Origin: Shewanellaceae bacterium
GTDB lineage: Bacteria; Pseudomonadota; Gammaproteobacteria; Enterobacterales; Shewanellaceae
DNA: 16,209 nt
Reading direction: 5' to 3'
NCBI GenBank assembly: GCA_016779685.1
Contig: JADHND010000011.1
Location: 1 to 16,209 of the forward strand
This document shows, piece after piece, positions 14,511-16,209 of the stretch; positions within the stretch are counted from its first letter, which is position 1; each line of letters begins with the position of its first letter. The notes below the pieces were generated by a model. That model ran no database searches. It saw only the letters and a program-made list of their open reading frames with translations, and was not told the DNA's origin. A program made the position numbers and the translations under genes.

Positions 14511-16209
14511 TATAGTTCATCTGTTTCGAATTCAATCGTTTTGCTGGTATCGTTACACGATTTGGAATCGACTTGCATTTCATCAATTCGACCTAATCCA
14601 ACCACATTTTCACCAATGGCTGTCTTAATTAGAGTCACACCTTGGGTGTTACGACCAATACATGAAACCCCTTCAACAGGTGTGCGAACCAATGTGCCTT
14701 TGTCACTGATAAGCATGATTTCATCGGCTTCATTCACTTGTACTGCTCCCACAACAGGACCATTACGTTCATTGACTTTGATGGATAACACGCCCTTGGT
14801 TGCGCGTCCCTTTTGTGGGTAATCCGACAATGGTGTCCGCTTACCGTATCCATTTTTTGTTACCGTCAAAATTTGGCCATCACCATGAGGCACGATCATC
14901 GATACGACACACTGGCCTTGCTCTAATTTAATCCCCCGCACACCAGTCGCGCTGCGCCCCATCGAACGAACAAACGATTCAGAAAAACGCACGACTTTGC
15001 CTGTATCTGAGAACAACATGATATCCGCTTCGCTATCGGTAATAGCCACATCAATCAGCTCATCTCCTTCTTTTAAGCTCACTGCAATAATACCGTTGGC
15101 TCTTGGACGACTGTAGTCAATCAAAGGCGTTTTCTTCACGGTTCCATGCGCCGTCGCTTTAAAAATATATTTGCCTTTTTCGTAATCACGTACTGGGAGA
15201 ATAGCTGTAATACGTTCGTTTGGATCCAGTGGCAGCAAATTAATAATAGGACGCCCACGTGCTGAACGACTGGCAAGCGGCAATTGATAAACTTTGAGCC
15301 AATACATTTTGCCCATATTAGAGAAACAAAGAATGGTGTCATGCGTGTTGGCTATCAGCAAACGATCCACAAAGTCTTCATTTTTAACCTTCGTTGCTAT
15401 TTTGCCTTTGCCTCCACGGCGCTGGGCTTGGTATTCATCTAATGCTTGATATTTAACATATCCCATATGCGACAGGGTCACCACCACATCTTCCGCATTA
15501 ATCAAGTCTTCAAGGCTCAAATCATGGGAGGCATTGGTAATTTCAGTTTTACGTTCATCACCAAACTGGTCTTTAATGGCGACCAATTCTTCCTTAATAA
15601 TTTCAAGTAACCGCATTGGGCTGTTCAAGATCAGCAAATAACTTTTTATTTTGTCAATCAGTTCTAAATATTCTTGAATAATTTTATCGTGCTCTAGGCC
15701 GGTTAGCTTATGCAGTCTTAAATCAAGAATAGCTTGCGCTTGTTGCTGTGTTAAATAATAAACACCATCTCTTTCACCATACTCTTCGGTTAACCATTCA
15801 GGGCGAGTCGATGCCTGTCCAACATTCTCGAGCATCGTCGCCACTTTGCCTAACGACCACTGGCGCGCCATCAGAGCTACTTTAGCCTCCGCAGGGGTAT
15901 CTGCTTCTCGAATCAAGACGATAACGTCGTCTATGTTGCTCAATGAAATAGCCAAGCCTTCTAAAAGATGGGCACGTTCTCTTGCCTTGCGCAACTCAAA
16001 AACAGTACGACGGGTCACCACTTCTCGACGATGTGCGATGAAGGCTTCTAAAATTATTTTCAAATTAACCAAACGTGGCTGACCATTGTCTAATGCCACC
16101 ATATTAATACCAAACACGGTCTGCAATTGAGTTTGGGCATATAGGTTGTTAAGCACGACTTCCGCAGATTCACCTCGCTTCACCTCGACGACGACCCGCA
16201 TACCGTCTT
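14510..16209 (-). CDS. gyrA: DNA gyrase subunit A, C-terminal part (5' end outside window)
   Basis: This is the DNA breakage-reunion subunit of gyrase, which adds negative supercoils. The frame stays open to the window edge (…DGMRVVVEVKRG), so the N-terminal winged-helix domain with the catalytic tyrosine lies beyond it. Present are part of the tower and coiled-coil region (VVTRRTVFELRKARERAH, LDLRLHKLTGLEH), then the beta-pinwheel. The GyrA-box QRRGGKG (15404-15424) separates it from topoisomerase IV ParC. Blade repeats such as MYWLKVYQLP, GTVKKT and GYGKRTPLSDYP match E. coli. The acidic tail is short (ending FETDEL) compared with E. coli. Confidence 0.98.
   Translation of the reverse strand, partial: DGMRVVVEVKRGESAEVVLNNLYAQTQLQTVFGINMVALDNGQPRLVNLKIILEAFIAHRREVVTRRTVFELRKARERAHLLEGLAISLSNIDDVIVLIREADTPAEAKVALMARQWSLGKVATMLENVGQASTRPEWLTEEYGERDGVYYLTQQQAQAILDLRLHKLTGLEHDKIIQEYLELIDKIKSYLLILNSPMRLLEIIKEELVAIKDQFGDERKTEITNASHDLSLEDLINAEDVVVTLSHMGYVKYQALDEYQAQRRGGKGKIATKVKNEDFVDRLLIANTHDTILCFSNMGKMYWLKVYQLPLASRSARGRPIINLLPLDPNERITAILPVRDYEKGKYIFKATAHGTVKKTPLIDYSRPRANGIIAVSLKEGDELIDVAITDSEADIMLFSDTGKVVRFSESFVRSMGRSATGVRGIKLEQGQCVVSMIVPHGDGQILTVTKNGYGKRTPLSDYPQKGRATKGVLSIKVNERNGPVVGAVQVNEADEIMLISDKGTLVRTPVEGVSCIGRNTQGVTLIKTAIGENVVGLGRIDEMQVDSKSCNDTSKTIEFETDEL

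Overview
The window comes from a gammaproteobacterial chromosome of moderate GC content. It is almost entirely housekeeping and stress or metabolism genes. The best taxonomic evidence is the unbroken minus-strand order gyrA-serC-aroA-cmk-rpsA-ihfB, together with close resemblance of RpsA, IHF-beta, Cmk, AroA and GyrA to their Escherichia coli counterparts and a gammaproteobacterial type of RNase E. An intracellular or Legionella-like relative would fit the gene content and Sel1 protein, but that is only a guess. I see no tRNA, rRNA, CRISPR array, transposon or prophage gene.

Left part (1-4125, plus strand): the 3' part of rne (RNase E, cut by the window start), ending in a good intrinsic terminator; an isopenicillin-N-synthase-like 2-oxoglutarate/Fe(II) oxygenase behind a candidate promoter and operator palindrome; then, across a strong RNA-type hairpin, the ribosome-assembly GTPase ylqF/rbgA. 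Middle part (4126-9130): a short minus-strand pair (serine carboxylesterase plus an unrecognised 94-residue protein), an EVE-domain protein (+), an ElyC-type DUF218 membrane protein (-), a hexose-6-phosphate mutarotase (+), uracil phosphoribosyltransferase upp (-) and a secreted Sel1-repeat protein (-). These genes are packed tail-to-tail or head-to-head, with two convergent coding overlaps (48 and 8 bases) and one head-to-head pair sharing a CATATG.

Right part (9108-16209, minus strand): a six-gene cluster running from gyrA (C-terminal part only) through serC, aroA, cmk and rpsA to ihfB, closed by an intrinsic terminator. It joins DNA topology (gyrase, IHF), aromatic amino acid, serine and pyridoxine synthesis (SerC, AroA), CMP recycling and ribosomal protein S1. 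Short hairpins without T-runs sit at the gyrA/serC and rpsA/ihfB junctions, and the rpsA leader lacks a good Shine-Dalgarno sequence, as expected for an S1-autoregulated gene.

Several starts are set downstream of the longest possible frame from ribosome binding sites and family conservation (EVE protein, mutarotase, ihfB, rpsA, cmk). No gap longer than 300 bases lacks a gene; the largest are 5142-5391 and 8930-9160. I found no convincing new multi-gene system. The most interesting leftovers are non-coding: a 15-pair hairpin that is complete only as plus-strand RNA (3206-3239), a palindrome over a -10 box (2301-2320), and competing GC-rich hairpins (9072-9098).
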